A DNA stretch of 29,091 bases from Nigerium sp. (GCA_016711325.1 JADJTH010000002.1:1-29091), one strand, 5' to 3'; positions 1 through 9,677 are shown, counted from the first letter of the stretch. Notes: a model not told the origin generated them from the letters alone. Made by a program: numbers and translations.

Positions 1-725
1 TGGTGGAGATCGCCCGCACCCGATCCAACGCTGCGCGTACGTCGCGAGCGCCCGGTCGTCGGGATCGTGCTGGCGCAGGATCCCCGCGCCTCGACGAACG
101 CGCGCGGCCCGGAGCCTCGACGCGGGCCACGAAGCGCGTGACGTCGATGCCGGACGCCTCGGCGAGCTTGGCCGCCGAGTCGAGCGCGGTCGCGGTGTCG
201 GTGAGTGTCTTGTCGATGCCCAGGCGCCACGCGTCCACGTTGGTGGCCAGCGGCGCGCCGTGGGCGAGGATCGAACCGCGCACGGGCGAGAGCCGTGTCG
301 CCTTGAGCGCCTCGCCCGCGGTCAGGCCCGGCGCGACCACGCCCGGGTCGACCGTCGCGCGCCAGATGCCGTCGACGAGGGCCACGCGCATCGTCGTCGT
401 GTACTCCCAGGCGGGCTTGCCCTCGTGTATCACCCACGCCCACCTCAGTTCGGTGGCCATCGACCCGTCGGGCTGCGGCGTCAATTCGCCCACTCGTCCG
501 ACCGAGGGACGCAGGTCGCCCATGCCGGCGTAGATCCGCCGCAGTTCGTCGGCGGCGGGGTGGTCAGATCGGCGTCCGGCAGGTCGCCGGACGCCAGCCC
601 GGCGACCACCCGGTCGACCCTCGCGTCGAGCACCTGCGCCGGGCGCACGACGAACCACCACGCGCCGGCGCCGAGCAGCCCGGCGACCACCGCGACGACG
701 AGGCCGAGAGGACCGGGCGTCGCAT
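1..725 (-). CDS. Penicillin-binding protein, N-terminal part (runs off the left edge)
   Basis: After joining frames, the minus strand encodes a short cytoplasmic start (MRRPVL), one membrane anchor (GLVVAVVAGLLGAGAWWF), and then a region resembling the NTF2-like (MecA_N) domain of class B PBPs. That is followed by the dimerisation-domain signature LSPVRGSILAHGAPLATN, which matches the usual RGxIxDRxGxxLA. The transpeptidase domain would lie beyond the edge. By family it is a membrane-anchored peptidoglycan transpeptidase acting outside the membrane. The ATG at 725-723 starts one base after the guaB3 stop. The frame breaks near 700, 557, 95 and 45, and joining the segments gives continuous homology. 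Family assignment is fairly sure; the PBP subtype is not. Confidence 0.7.
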
Positions 726-726
726 G

Positions 727-1827
727 TCAGGAGTGGACGACGATCTCGACGCGCTGGAAGTCCTTGACCTCGGTGTAGCCGCAGGTCGCCAGGGCCTTCT
801 TCAGGGCGCCGACCAGGTTCATCGTGCCGTCGGGCGTGCGACGGGCCTACGAGCACCTCGTCGAGCGTGCCGACGCGGCCCATCGGACGCGCTCGCCGCG
901 CCGGGAGGGATGCGTGCCAGGCCTCGGGGCCCCAGTGCCAGCCGCGTCCGGGCGCCTCCTCGGCGCGCGCCAGCGGCGTCGACACCATGCAGGCGTCCGC
1001 GCCGCAGGCGATCGCCTTGGCGATGTCGCCGGGCGGCCCAGCGCCCCGTCGGCGATCACGTGTACGTACCGTCCGCCGGATTCGTCCATATAGTCGCGGC
1101 GGGCGGCGGCGACGTCGGCGACGGCCGACGCCATCGGCACCTCGACGCCCAGCACGTTGCGGGTGCGCCCGGTGGCAGCGCCGCCGAAGCCGACGAGACG
1201 CCCGCGGCACCCGTCCGCATCAGGTGCAGACCCGCCTGGTAGGTGGCGCAGCCGCCGACGATCACCAGGACGTCGAGCTTGCGGATGAACTCCTTGAGGT
1301 TCAGCGGCTGCTCGGCGGTCGACACGTGTTCGGCCGAAACGGTGGTGCCACGGATCACGAAGAAAGTCCACGCCCGCGCGCTCGACGACGGAGGCGAACT
1401 CCTGCGCGCGCTGCGGGCTGAGCGCACCGGCGACCGGGACGCCCGCGTCGCGGATCTGCTGCATGCGAGCCGTGATCAGCTCGGGCTGGATCGGCGCGAG
1501 TACACCTCCTGCATCCGGCGGGTCGCGGCGACGGCGTCGCTGACCTCGGCGAGCTCGGCGAGGATCGGTTCGGGGTCGGCGTAGCGCGTCCACAGACCCT
1601 CGAGGTTGAGAACGCCCAGGCCACCGAGGCGTCCGACGGCGATCGCCGTGGCCGGCGACATCACCGGAGTCCATCGGGGCGGCGACCAGCGGAAACTCGA
1701 AGGTGAGGCGTCGATGCTCCACGTCAGTTTGACGTCGGCGGGCGTGCGCGTGCGCCGAGTCGGGACGATCGCGATGTCGTCGAATCCGTACACCTGGGAG
1801 GCGCGCTTCGCGCGACCGATCTCGATC
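727..1827 (-). CDS. guaB3: GuaB3 family IMP dehydrogenase-related protein
   Basis: This is the second GuaB-type TIM-barrel protein commonly found beside guaB in Actinobacteria; it lacks CBS domains. It starts MIEIGRAKRASQVYGFDDI and ends TCGYTEVKDFQRVEIVVHS, both typical of the family, and the span (about 367 codons) fits the usual 370-380. Visible pieces include GRLGGLGVLNLEGLWTRY, the VDFFVIRGTTVSAEHV segment and NVLGVEVPMASAVADVAAAR. It begins 6 bases after guaB, so the two are probably cotranscribed. The frame changes several times (near 1700, 1500, 1375, 1200 and 1030), which I attribute to sequence errors. The exact reaction of this subfamily is less clear than that of GuaB. Confidence 0.85.
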
Positions 1828-1832
1828 ATGTT

Positions 1833-3350
1833 GCTCACTTCTGGGAGTAGTTGGGGGCTTCGACGGTCATCTGGATGTCGTGCGGGTGCGATTCGCGCAG
1901 GCCCGCGGAGGTGATCCGGACGAACCGGCCGCGGTCCCGCAGTTCGGGGACGGTGCGGGCGCCGGAGTAGAACATCGACTGCCGCAGGCCGCCGACGAGC
2001 TGGTAGGCGACCGCGGCGAGCGGGCAGGCCGCAGTAGGCGACCTTGCCCTCGATCCCCTCGGGGATCAGCTTGTCGTCGGTCGTCGAGGACGCCTGGAAG
2101 TAGCGGTCGGACGCGAAGGAACCATGCTTGCCGCGGGCCTTCATCGCGCCGAGTGACCCCATCCCTCGGTAGCTCTTGAACTGCTTGCCGTTGATGAACA
2201 CGAGGTCGCCGGGGCTCTCGTCGCAGCCGGCCAGCATCGAGCCGAGCATGACGGCGTTCGCGCCGGCGACGAGCGCCTTGGCGATGTCGCCGGAGTACTG
2301 CAGGCCGCCGTCGCCGATCACCGGCACACCGGCCGGGCGCGCGGCGCCGCCTCGTAAGACGGCGGTCACCTGCAGGACGCCGACGCCGGCGACCACGCGG
2401 GTGGTGCAGATCGAACCGGGACCGACTCCGACCTTCACGGCGTCGCCGCCCGCCTCGACGATGGCCTTCGCGCCGTCGTACGTCGCGACATTGCCGCCGA
2501 TGATGTCGACGTGCGCGGCGCGCGGCTCTTGAGGCGTCGGATCAGCTCCATCTCGGGCGGGAATGGCCGTGCGCGGTGTCGGTGACCAGGGCGTCCACCC
2601 CGGCCTCGACCAGCAGCATCGCCCGCTCCCAGGCGTCACCGAAGGTGCCGATCGCGGCGCCGACCCGAAGGCGTCCGTGCTGATCCTTCGTGGCCAGCGG
2701 GTACTTGCCCGACTTGACGAGGTCCCCCAGGCGTGATGAGGCCGCGGAGCATTCCTCGGAGTCCACGAGGGCAGCTTCTCGATCTTGTGCCGCGCCAGCA
2801 GCGCGAGGGCGTCGTCGGAGGAGATGCCGGGGTAACCGGTCACCAGCGGCATACGGGTCATCACCTCGCCGACCCGGCGGCGTGGGTCGTCTTCGAAGCG
2901 CATGTCGCGGTTGGTGATGATGCCGACCAGCCGGCCGGAGGCGTCCACGACCGGCAGCCCGGAGATCCGGTAACGCGCGCACATGTCTTCGACCTCGCCG
3001 ATGCTGGCGTCGACGCTGGTGGTGATCGGCTGGTCGATCATGCCGGCCTCGGACCGCTTGACCCGGTCGACCTGGCTCGCCTGCTCGTCGATGTCCATGT
3101 TGCGGTGCAGGATGCCGAGGCCGCCCTGGCGCGCCATCGCGATCGCCATCCGCGCCTCGGTGACCGTGTCCATCGCCGAGCTGAGCAGCGGCACCCGCAG
3201 GGTGATCCGCCGGCTGACCTGGGTGGACGTGTCGACCTCGGACGGCACCACGTCCGACTCGTTGGGCTGCAGCAGCACGTCGTCGAAGGTGAGCCCGAGC
3301 GGCGCGAACGGCGCCGGCACCCCCATCGCCGTCAGGTGCTCGTCTGCCAT
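1833..3350 (-). CDS. guaB: Inosine-5'-monophosphate dehydrogenase
   Basis: GuaB oxidises IMP to XMP with NAD+, the first committed step of GMP synthesis. The N-terminus (GLTFDDVLLQPNESDVVPSE) and barrel start are classic. Two CBS domains follow at about residues 105-215 (ITNRDMRFEDD; ALLARHKIEKLP). The catalytic loop reads KVGVGPGSICTTRVVAGVGV, with the active-site Cys in SICTTR, and the flap region contains YRGMGSLGAM. The span of about 505 codons is normal. The ATG at 3350 has GAGGGAG a few bases upstream. The frame breaks near 2765, 2560 and 2030. Read literally, the sequence would give a false guaB-guaB3 fusion through one of these breaks. Confidence 0.95.
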
Positions 3351-3398
3351 ACCCGCTCCCTCGCCTCAGCCGCAGCGTCGCCACGCCGGACAGGTGCG

Positions 3399-3404
3399 AT
3401 CCTA
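3399..3404 (-). promoter_or_regulatory. Candidate -10 box for guaB-guaB3
   Basis: On the minus strand TAGGAT lies about 48 bases before the guaB ATG and matches the actinobacterial -10 pattern TANNNT. I see no convincing -35. The position allows a leader of about 40 bases that carries the GAGGGAG ribosome binding site. Confidence 0.35.
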
Positions 3405-3437
3405 CCCTTGTGGCCGAGGCCGGGCGAAGCCTGGTCG

Positions 3438-4850
3438 CTAGCCGTGCCAGACGACGGTTTGGATCGCGTTCCACACCCCGAAGGCGATCACGAAGCCGGC
3501 GATCCACGCACCCTGGCGCCTCGTGAGTGTGGCCAGACCGAGCAACGCCAGACTCCAGGGGATGTACCACGGATGCATCGACTGTCCGAGGACTGCGAGG
3601 GCCAGCGCGGCCCAGCCGGCCGCCGCCACCGGACGGTCGCTGAACCGGGCCACGATCCATGCGAGCACGACGAGCAGCAACACGTTGGACACCAGCGCCA
3701 CCGCCGCCCGGAATCCGGCGGGGTCGGCGCCGAGCCAGGCGAGGAGGTCGCCGCCGTGCTGGCTGAGCAGCCCGAAAGGCGCCGGCGTGCCGGCGCTGCC
3801 CATCAGGCTCAGCCACGCGATCCAGCCGAAGCCCTTGCCGGTGGCGAGCGAGAGCGCGACGAAAGTCGCGACGGCGACGCCCGTGAGCCCGGCCGTCCGG
3901 ACGCCGAGGCGCCACAGCCGCGGGAGCAGCGGCGTCCGGGCCAACTCCGCGAGAATCGGGATGCCGGCCACGGCGAGCACCGTGAGACCGCCCTGCTGCT
4001 TGAGGGCCATGGCGATGCCGACGAGGGCGGGGGCGGCGAGCCACAGCAGCAGCCGGGTGACGAGGGGGGACGCCCCGGCGCGGGCGCGTTCGACGGCGAC
4101 GACGGTCACCCAGAGCGCGGTCAGCGAGGCGCCGGCCATGAGCGCGTCGTTGTGGGCGCCGCCGATGAAGTGCACGACGAGCAGCGGGTTGAGCAGCGCC
4201 CACCAGGCGGCGCGGCCGGCGGCGTCCGGGTCGGCCGGGTGCAGATGGCGGGCGATCCGGCCGAGGGTGAGGGCGATGAGCGCGACGCCGAGCACGGCCG
4301 GGATCCGCATCGCGACCACCGACCAGTAGGCGTGGTTGCCGGTGGCGGCGACGACGAGCTGGTTCACGACGAGGCTGAGTGCAGGGTAGGCGACGCCGCT
4401 GCCGCGCCACAGGGCGTCCACCGATTCGCCGAACGGGCCGAACGCGCTACCCAGACCCCAGTTGTACACCGAGAATCCGCGGTTCTCGATCCAGCCCGAG
4501 TCGGCGTACAGCACGGCGTCGCCGGACAGCACGGGCGGCGCCCACAGCAGCGGCAGCGCCCACAGCGCCAGCAGCAGGCCGGGCCGTTCGATCGGTCTCA
4601 CGCCCGGACGCGGCCGCAGCAGCCACCACAGCACGGCGAGCGCGGCCATGCCGGCGACGATCGCGACGCGGTTCAGCGGCATCGGCAGGGTGGCGCCGAT
4701 GGCGGTGATCGTGGGCTCCAGCCAGCCCCAGCGGTGGAACGAGAACTCCTCGTGCGCCGATCCCCACGCGATGAACCCGCTGGCGACCGCGCCGGCCGCG
4801 GCGGCCACCGGCCAGGGCATACCGGGACGCCCGGGAGGTGGGTTCGACAT
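3438..4850 (-). CDS. mptB: Polyprenol-phosphomannose-dependent alpha-1,6-mannosyltransferase, MptB type
   Basis: This intact 470-residue GT-C membrane protein has about a dozen hydrophobic segments. Family hallmarks are the loop FIGGAHNDALMAG near residue 222, the early segment YADSGWIENRGFSVYNWG, and the late SMHPWYIPWSLALLG. MptA/MptB enzymes use polyprenyl-phosphate-mannose outside the membrane to extend the alpha-1,6-mannan backbone of lipomannan-type lipoglycans. The gene is alone on its strand. It starts at an ATG that lies six bases from a -10 box, so its transcript may be leaderless. No frame break is seen. The MptA versus MptB distinction and the exact acceptor cannot be set from sequence alone. 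Confidence 0.8.
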   Translation of the reverse strand: MSNPPPGRPGMPWPVAAAAGAVASGFIAWGSAHEEFSFHRWGWLEPTITAIGATLPMPLNRVAIVAGMAALAVLWWLLRPRPGVRPIERPGLLLALWALPLLWAPPVLSGDAVLYADSGWIENRGFSVYNWGLGSAFGPFGESVDALWRGSGVAYPALSLVVNQLVVAATGNHAYWSVVAMRIPAVLGVALIALTLGRIARHLHPADPDAAGRAAWWALLNPLLVVHFIGGAHNDALMAGASLTALWVTVVAVERARAGASPLVTRLLLWLAAPALVGIAMALKQQGGLTVLAVAGIPILAELARTPLLPRLWRLGVRTAGLTGVAVATFVALSLATGKGFGWIAWLSLMGSAGTPAPFGLLSQHGGDLLAWLGADPAGFRAAVALVSNVLLLVVLAWIVARFSDRPVAAAGWAALALAVLGQSMHPWYIPWSLALLGLATLTRRQGAWIAGFVIAFGVWNAIQTVVWHG

Positions 4851-4856
4851 GCCGTC

Positions 4857-4862
4857 AGTCTA
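4857..4862 (-). promoter_or_regulatory. -10 box directly before mptB (leaderless candidate)
   Basis: TAGACT on the minus strand is followed by GACGGC and then the ATG. A start site about seven bases after the -10 would coincide with the start codon, as in actinobacterial leaderless mRNAs. No clear -35 is seen. Confidence 0.4.
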
Positions 4863-5028
4863 CCGAGGCCCACTGGCCCGTATCTGCGCACGATCAGCAA
4901 CGTCGCACCCGCTAGGGCAGGCGCACCATTGCCTACCGTGGGCAGATCCGCCTCACGCGGCGGCGCGGAGCGCGTCCGTGGGGCGCGGCGCCGGCCTGGG
5001 CTCACGAGTTGTCGTATTGAAGCGGTTC

Positions 5029-5215
5029 TCAAGGCTCCATAAGGACTCGCGAGCGCACCTTCGATCGAGCCCAGCTACCCCGGCCTATTTCGACCACCTG
5101 TGAGCCCCGTTCGCGCGGGACGCCCGGTGATTCCACTACTTCGCGGTTGATCAGGCGGGCGTAGACGAGCAGGATCCCGAGGATCACGACGAAGGTGGTC
5201 AGAAGGATCAGCAGG
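5029..5215 (-). other. Hydrophobic ORF fragment in a gene-poor junction stretch
   Basis: The interval 4863-5212 has no recognisable complete gene. Its minus strand holds an open frame with one strong membrane-like segment (LLILLTTFVVILGILLVYAR), then a short polar tail ending at 5029. It loses its upstream continuation at about 5213, where plus-strand permease sequence begins. I do not recognise the family. It may be a scrap of a membrane protein cut by rearrangement, or chance. The stretch 4863-5028 shows nothing else. Confidence 0.25.
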
Positions 5216-5569
5216 TGCCTGGTGATCGGCGGCGTCGGCATCGCCAACATGACGCTGGTCTCCGTCCTCGAACGCACCGCAGAGATCGGCCTGCGGCGTG
5301 CGATCGGCGCCCGTCGTCGCCACATCGTGGTCCAATTCCTGCTCTCCAGCGTGGCGACGGCCTTCTTGGGCGCGGTCGTCGGCACCGGCGTGGGGATGGT
5401 GGTCACGACGGCGGTGGCGCTCGCGCAGCAATGGCCGCCGACGATGTCGCCCGTCCTCCCGGTCGTGGCCCCGCTGGTCGGCGCGGCGATCGATGTGGGC
5501 GCGGGCGCCTATCCGGCCCACCGGGCAAGCCGGATCGAGCCGATCGACGCGCTCCGCGCCGCCGGGTAG
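5213..5569 (+). pseudogene. C-terminal remnant of a MacB/FtsX-type ABC permease
   Basis: Translation from about 5218 gives VIGGVGIANMTLVSVLERT, then EIGLRRAIGARRRHI and a close SRIEPIDALRAAG before TAG. This is the characteristic last third of MacB/FtsX-fold permeases: the ERTxEIGLRRAIGA loop, two final membrane spans, and the IEPIxALR tail. The first two thirds are missing. Homology starts abruptly, and the sequence to its left makes sense only on the other strand, so this is a truncated gene left by a rearrangement. It converges on the ABC-2 permease gene that ends at 5606. It is probably non-functional. Confidence 0.75.
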
Positions 5570-5605
5570 CCACGCGACGGGCTCCCACGTCCGAGCGCGG
5601 CCAGG

Positions 5606-6382
5606 CTACGCCGAGCCGCCCACGCGCACATCGCGGCGAGTCTCGACCACGATGCTGACCACGAGGAGGATCACACATACCGCCGCCAGCGCCAGCGCCG
5701 CCAGCCACCGCCGCTCCGGACTCACCACAGGGTCGCCGAGACCCAAGGCCATCTGGCCGGAGCTGAAGGGCGCGACCGCACCCACCACAGGCCCGATGCC
5801 CGGGAAGTCCTTCAGATAGTCCTCGACGAGCGCATACCAGAGCACGAGCCCAGCAAGCGCGGGGATGACCCGACGCACCACCACGGCAAAGGACAGTGCG
5901 ATCATCGACCAGGCTGCCGTGACCAGAGGTAGTCCCACGATGAACTCGGGTCGCAGCAGAGCCGGCGTCACGTGGGACGGCCCCGTGACGACGAGGACCC
6001 CGATCGCGACGGCGACGCTAGAGAGCGCAGTGAGTCCACCCCACAGCGCAGATACCAACGCCTTCGAGAGAACGACGACGGCCCGCCGGGGAGTCACGCG
6101 GTAGGTATCAGGGAGCACTCCCGTGGCGGCCTCGCCGACGTAGCGCCAGGCCGCAGCCATGAGCAGAACGAGCACGCCGAACAGTAGGAACCCGAGCAAA
6201 GTCACGGCGGGAGTAATGAACTGGGTCTTCTCATAGTCCAATGCACGCCGGTCGAGCATGACCATGCCGACGACCACCGCACCGGTCAGCGCGGTGACCG
6301 GTAGAAGGACCCGGATCAGGGGGTTGAACCCGCCCTTGATCAGTTCGGCCCGGGTGGCACGAGACAGTTGAGCAACGATCAT
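5606..6382 (-). CDS. ABC-2 type exporter, membrane subunit (second permease)
   Basis: This 258-residue protein has about six membrane segments (for example VLLPVTALTGAVVVGMVML and LLGFLLFGVLVLLMAAAW). It begins MIVAQLSRATRAELIKGG, the usual amphipathic start of ABC-2 permeases linked to drug or bacteriocin export. The ATG overlaps the stop of the preceding permease gene (ATGA), so the genes are translationally coupled. The substrate cannot be read from sequence; similar ATPase-plus-two-permease sets often handle antimicrobial peptides. With the ATPase gene disrupted by an IS, this subunit probably has no working partner. Thirty bases of its 3' end (5691-5720) recur at 13731-13760. Confidence 0.75.
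   Translation of the reverse strand: MIVAQLSRATRAELIKGGFNPLIRVLLPVTALTGAVVVGMVMLDRRALDYEKTQFITPAVTLLGFLLFGVLVLLMAAAWRYVGEAATGVLPDTYRVTPRRAVVVLSKALVSALWGGLTALSSVAVAIGVLVVTGPSHVTPALLRPEFIVGLPLVTAAWSMIALSFAVVVRRVIPALAGLVLWYALVEDYLKDFPGIGPVVGAVAPFSSGQMALGLGDPVVSPERRWLAALALAAVCVILLVVSIVVETRRDVRVGGSA
5691..5720. repeat. 30-bp segment also found at 13731-13760
   Basis: These 30 bases inside the permease gene (coding ERRWLAALAL on the minus strand) are identical to 13731-13760, where they are fused to a duplicated groEL tail. The copies have the same orientation. Confidence 0.85.
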
Positions 6383-7105
6383 GAGTGGTTCTCCTTGGTG
6401 AGGGCGACTCGAAGGACGCCGAGGATGAGGACGGCGATGGCCACCGTCAGTGCAGGAACAAAGGCCAGAGCCGAGGGAAAGGGGTAAGGCGCCCCATAGG
6501 AGCGCTCGCTCGAAGTATCCGAGCGTCCTGATCGGGGCGGCCCAGGGACCAAGCAGGCCGCTTACTCGCTCCAGGAGCGTCAGCCAGATCGCGATCGTGA
6601 ACACGGTGGCGGCCAAGTGATACCCCAGCAAGAGCGTCAGCCCGTGGCCCAGCAAGACCGCCACGGCGAAAGCCACCACGACGCGAGGCCACATGGTGAC
6701 GAGGAGGGGCAGGAGCGTACCGGGTGTGGCCGATCGAACGATCAGGTGGCCGGCCCCACCGAGGATGCAGACCGCCGTGCCCGCCAGCGTCGCAGCGACG
6801 AGGCTGACCCCCAGCTTCGACGCCAGCAGCCTGTGCAGGCCTGGGCTGACGGTCAACGCTCCGAAGAAGCCCGGACGCCGGTCACCCACCACCAGCAGGG
6901 CGGCCGCGGCGGCCATCAGTATCAAGCCGACCTGGGTCACCATGGCCAGCCCACCTCCGGCGAGACGACGTTCGTCCATGCCCACCGGCTGGCTGCCGGC
7001 GTACCAGCACCACCACGCCACGCACACCGCCGCGGCAGCCGCGGCTGCCCAAGCTGGTGTACGGTACGCGACGAACTTCATCCACTCGACGCTGAGCCTG
7101 GTCAT
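6379..7105 (-). CDS. ABC-2 type exporter, membrane subunit (first permease)
   Basis: This reconstructed protein of about 241 residues has around six membrane spans (examples: MVTQVGLILMAAAAALLVVG and VVVAFAVAVLLGHGLTLLLG). It starts MTRLSVEWMKFVAYRTPAW, and its ATG overlaps the ATPase stop (ATGA). One base seems to be missing near 6490 at a GGGG run. After correction the end reads APYPFPSALAFVPALTVAIA and closes with LTKENHS at a stop overlapping the next ATG. Uncorrected, the two permeases would look like one fused protein. It is part of an ATPase-permease-permease operon; substrate unknown. Confidence 0.75.
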
Positions 7106-7511
7106 CTCGTACGGCCTCGATAGTCGACCGAGTCGGTCAGCTTCTCGAGGAAGACCTGCTCGAGCGAACGTCCGCCCTCCGTCAGTTCGTCGACCCGACC
7201 CGTAGTCCGGATGATTCCGCCACCGATCAACACGACCCGGTCAGCCGTCTGCCCGACCTCGTTGAGTTGGTGGCTGGACAGCAGGACCCCTTGCCCTCGT
7301 CCGCGAGGCTCCGAAGGAGGTTGCGTACCCAGATGATGCCCTCTGGATCGAGGCCGTTCAAAGGCTCATCGAATACGAGGAACTGGGGGTCACCCAGCAG
7401 GCTGCAGGCAATACCGAGCCGCTGCTTCATGCCGAGAGACAACTTCCCCACCTGGCGACGCCCGACAGAGGAAATTCCCACCAAATCCAGAACTTCCTTC
7501 ACCCGGTGGCG

Positions 7512-7516
7512 TGAGA
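7512..7516. repeat. Target-site duplication, left copy (TGAGA)
   Basis: TGAGA flanks the IS21 element here and at 9673-9677. A 5-bp duplication fits the 4-8 bp known for the IS21 family, and its removal restores the ATPase frame. Confidence 0.85.
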
Positions 7517-7526
7517 TGTCAACGCT

Positions 7527-7570
7527 GACTGAAAATTGACCCCCTTCTGCCGACCGAATATTGACCCCCC
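7527..7570. repeat. IS21 left end: two terminal repeat units
   Basis: Units at 7527-7544 and 7552-7570 both match GACxGAAxATTGACCCCC. They pair as inverted copies with the two units at the other end of the element and are probable IstA binding sites. Confidence 0.75.
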
Positions 7571-7590
7571 TTCACTGGTTTGTGGTTGTT

Positions 7591-8352
7591 CTACTTGGTT
7601 GGTTTGCGGTGTCCGCGGGTGCGGTAGGAGTCGCCGTCGAGGGCGATGACGTGGGCGTGGTGGACGAGTCGGTCGATGGTCGCGGCGGCGACGACGTCGT
7701 CGCCGAGGGTCTCGCCCCACCGGCTGAACGGCAGGTTCGATGTGACGATGACCGACCCGGTCTCGTAGCGGGACGCGATCAGCTGGAAGAACAAGGCGGC
7801 CGCGGTGCTGTCGAACGGTAGGTAGCCCACCTCGTCGATGATGAGCGCCCGGTACCGCTTCAGCCGACGCAGCTCGCGGTCCAGGCTGCCGGCGGCGTGC
7901 GCCTGGGCGAGCCGGTTGATCCACCCGGTCGCGGAGTCGAACAAGACCGGATGGGACGCTTCGGCGGCCTTGATACCCAACGCGATCGCCAGGTGGGTCT
8001 TGCCGGTGCCGGGCGGGCCGAGGAGGACCACGTTGTCGCGTTTCGGGACGAACGTGGTCGTCGCCAGATGCGCGATCACGTCGCGGGTGGCGGCAGGGAC
8101 GTGATCGAACACGAAGTCCTCGATCGTCTTGACCTGCGGGAAGTGGGCGGCGGCGATCCGCAGCCGGGTGCCGTTCGCCGTCCTCGAGGCGACCTGGCGG
8201 CCCAGGACGGCAGCCAGGTACTCCTCGTGGGACCAGGCCTCGGTGCGGGCCTGGTCACCCAGGGTGGTGAACGTGTCGGCGATCACCGGCGTCTTCAGCT
8301 CCCGCGCCAGGAACGCGATCTCGCCGGTCAGGTCCTTCAGCGTGGGGGTCAT
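7591..8352 (-). CDS. istB: IS21 transposition helper ATPase IstB
   Basis: This intact 253-residue DnaA/DnaC-like AAA+ protein has Walker A LLGPPGTGKTHLAIALG near residue 108, Walker B ALIIDEVGYLPF near 172, and the sensor-type segment VIVTSNLPFSRWGE. IstB oligomerises on DNA and activates the IstA transposase for target selection. Its ATG overlaps the istA stop (TGATG). The length is normal for the family (about 250-265). Confidence 0.95.
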   Translation of the reverse strand: MTPTLKDLTGEIAFLARELKTPVIADTFTTLGDQARTEAWSHEEYLAAVLGRQVASRTANGTRLRIAAAHFPQVKTIEDFVFDHVPAATRDVIAHLATTTFVPKRDNVVLLGPPGTGKTHLAIALGIKAAEASHPVLFDSATGWINRLAQAHAAGSLDRELRRLKRYRALIIDEVGYLPFDSTAAALFFQLIASRYETGSVIVTSNLPFSRWGETLGDDVVAAATIDRLVHHAHVIALDGDSYRTRGHRKPTK

Positions 8353-9631
8353 CAGGCCACCGCCCCCGTGCTGGCCTCGGCTGGCGCCGGGGGCAGGTTG
8401 AACAGGTCGTCGTAGACGCTCAACGGCCGCACACCGACCTGTTCACCGACCGTGGTCGGTCCTGTCGACCGCCGGGTCCGGTACAGGGTCCGGAGCGTGT
8501 GGGCCGTCGCGACGTGGGCCGGGTCGCTGATCGTTTGCCGTTGGTCCCAACAGCGGGCATGGGCAGCGACCGGCACGCCGGCGCAGGCCACCGTCACCAG
8601 GGTCAGGCCGCAGCGGACGTCGACGAACCGGCCGATCACCGTCGGGTCGACCGAGTAGTCGTTGCCGGCGACCCGCACGTAGTAGTCGCGGCTCAACCGG
8701 ACCCGGTCGGTCCACTCCACCCGCGGCGGCACCGGCGGCAAGCCCGTCATCGCCGCCCGGTCAGCAGGCAGCCGATCCACCGGTCGGGCGCCCGTGCGCC
8801 GGAGCAGGCGCTCGTTGGCGTGCGGTAGCCAGCCGTCCAGCTGGGTGTTGAAGTCCGCCGGTGACGTGAACTCCCGACCCGGCATGAACGACGTCTGCAA
8901 GTACCCGTTCGCCCGTTCCACCACCCCCTTCGCTTCCGGGTCCCGGGGCGGGTCTGCCAGATCCGGGTCCCCAACGTGCCCGCGAACGCCCGCGCGCCCA
9001 CCGTCAGGCGCTGATGCTGACCGATACCGGCCTCGTTGTCCCACACCAACATCCGCGGCACCGCCCCGAAGCTGCCCGCCAGCAACTGCCACATACCCGC
9101 CAACAGGTCGGCGGACTGCCGGGTCGGGAGCAGCACCGCCGCGATGAACCCGGACCAGGCCGCCACCATCGTCAACACCGGCGGCGCGATGAGCACCTCC
9201 GCCGCGACGGGCACCACCTTCGCCGGGAACCACAGGTCGCACTGCACGATGTCCCCGGGCCGGTACGCGGTCCGGTCGGCCGGGTCCGACGGGGCGTACA
9301 ACGGCCGCAGCAGCGCCACGCGGGCCCGCAGCACCGACGCTGACTGCTCCCACCCGATCCGCTCACCGATCACCGACGCCGGCATCGACGGCGTCGCCGC
9401 CAACAACACGCGGATCTGCGGCTCGAACTCGTCCACCAACGACCCCGACCGCTCACGCTCATACCGGGGCGGCTCGTCGGACGCCAACGCCGCCCGCACC
9501 GTGTTCCGCGCCACCCCCAACCGCCGGACGATCCCCTTGATCGACACCCCCTCCGACATGTGCAACCGTCTGATCTCGGCCCAATCCTCCACGCTGATCA
9601 CTCCCTCACTCTGTCCGAGGGGGGTCAACAT
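8352..9631 (-). CDS. istA: IS21 transposase IstA (one frame break)
   Basis: The protein has an N-terminal helix-turn-helix (VSIKGIVRRLGVARNTVRAA), then a DDE integrase core: first Asp in VQCDLWF, second in LVWDNEAGIG, Glu in GVVERANGYLQ. The C-terminal region (VRLSRDYYVRVAGNDYSVDP) is typical. A single missing C near 8950 shifts the frame between the second Asp and the Glu; restoring it gives RPRDPEAKGVVERANG. The start is uncertain: the ATG at 9631 lies inside the terminal repeat, and the GTG at 9601 or 9592 is also plausible. If the shift is real the transposase is dead. Confidence 0.9.
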
Positions 9632-9664
9632 TCACTCGGCGCCACGGGGTCAGTATTCAGTCGG
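9617..9664. repeat. IS21 right end: two terminal repeat units
   Basis: Units at about 9617-9639 and 9646-9664 (GGGGTCAxxATTCAxTCGG) are inverted relative to the units at 7527-7570. Similarity to the left end continues outward to 9672. Confidence 0.75.
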
Positions 9665-9672
9665 CATCGACA

Positions 9673-9677
9673 TGAGA
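9673..9677. repeat. Target-site duplication, right copy (TGAGA)
   Basis: This is identical to 7512-7516 and directly abuts the terminal GACA of the element. Confidence 0.85.

Larger units (their letters stand above)
7517..9672 (-). mobile_element. IS21-family insertion sequence (2,156 bp)
   Basis: The element carries istA and istB in the usual overlapping order on the minus strand. Its ends are imperfect inverted repeats, starting TGTCAACGCTGACTGAAAAT on the left and TGTCGATGCCGACTGAATAC as the reverse complement of the right. Each end has a second, internal copy of a GAxTGAAxxTTGACCCC-type sequence, as IS21 elements have multiple terminal transposase sites. It is bounded by TGAGA repeats and sits inside an ABC ATPase gene. 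istA contains one frame break, so the copy may be inactive or mis-sequenced. Confidence 0.93.

Noticed and set aside
1476..3350. Apparent single 624-residue guaB-guaB3 fusion
   Set aside because: It arises only because frame breaks skip the guaB stop at 1833. The guaB C-terminus, the stop and the guaB3 ATG are all visible.
2733..5042. Very long plus-strand open frame antisense to guaB and mptB
   Set aside because: It has low-complexity Arg/Gly/Gln-rich content typical of antisense frames in high-GC DNA, no recognisable motif, and overlaps well-supported genes.
5606..7105. Apparent 499-residue double permease
   Set aside because: One missing base near 6490 skips the first permease stop. The corrected frame gives an ATGA overlap between two separate genes.
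8352..9631. Programmed frameshift in istA
   Set aside because: Frameshifting is known in other IS families, but here the break falls inside the catalytic core, far from any slippery heptamer I can see, and the window is full of similar single-base losses.
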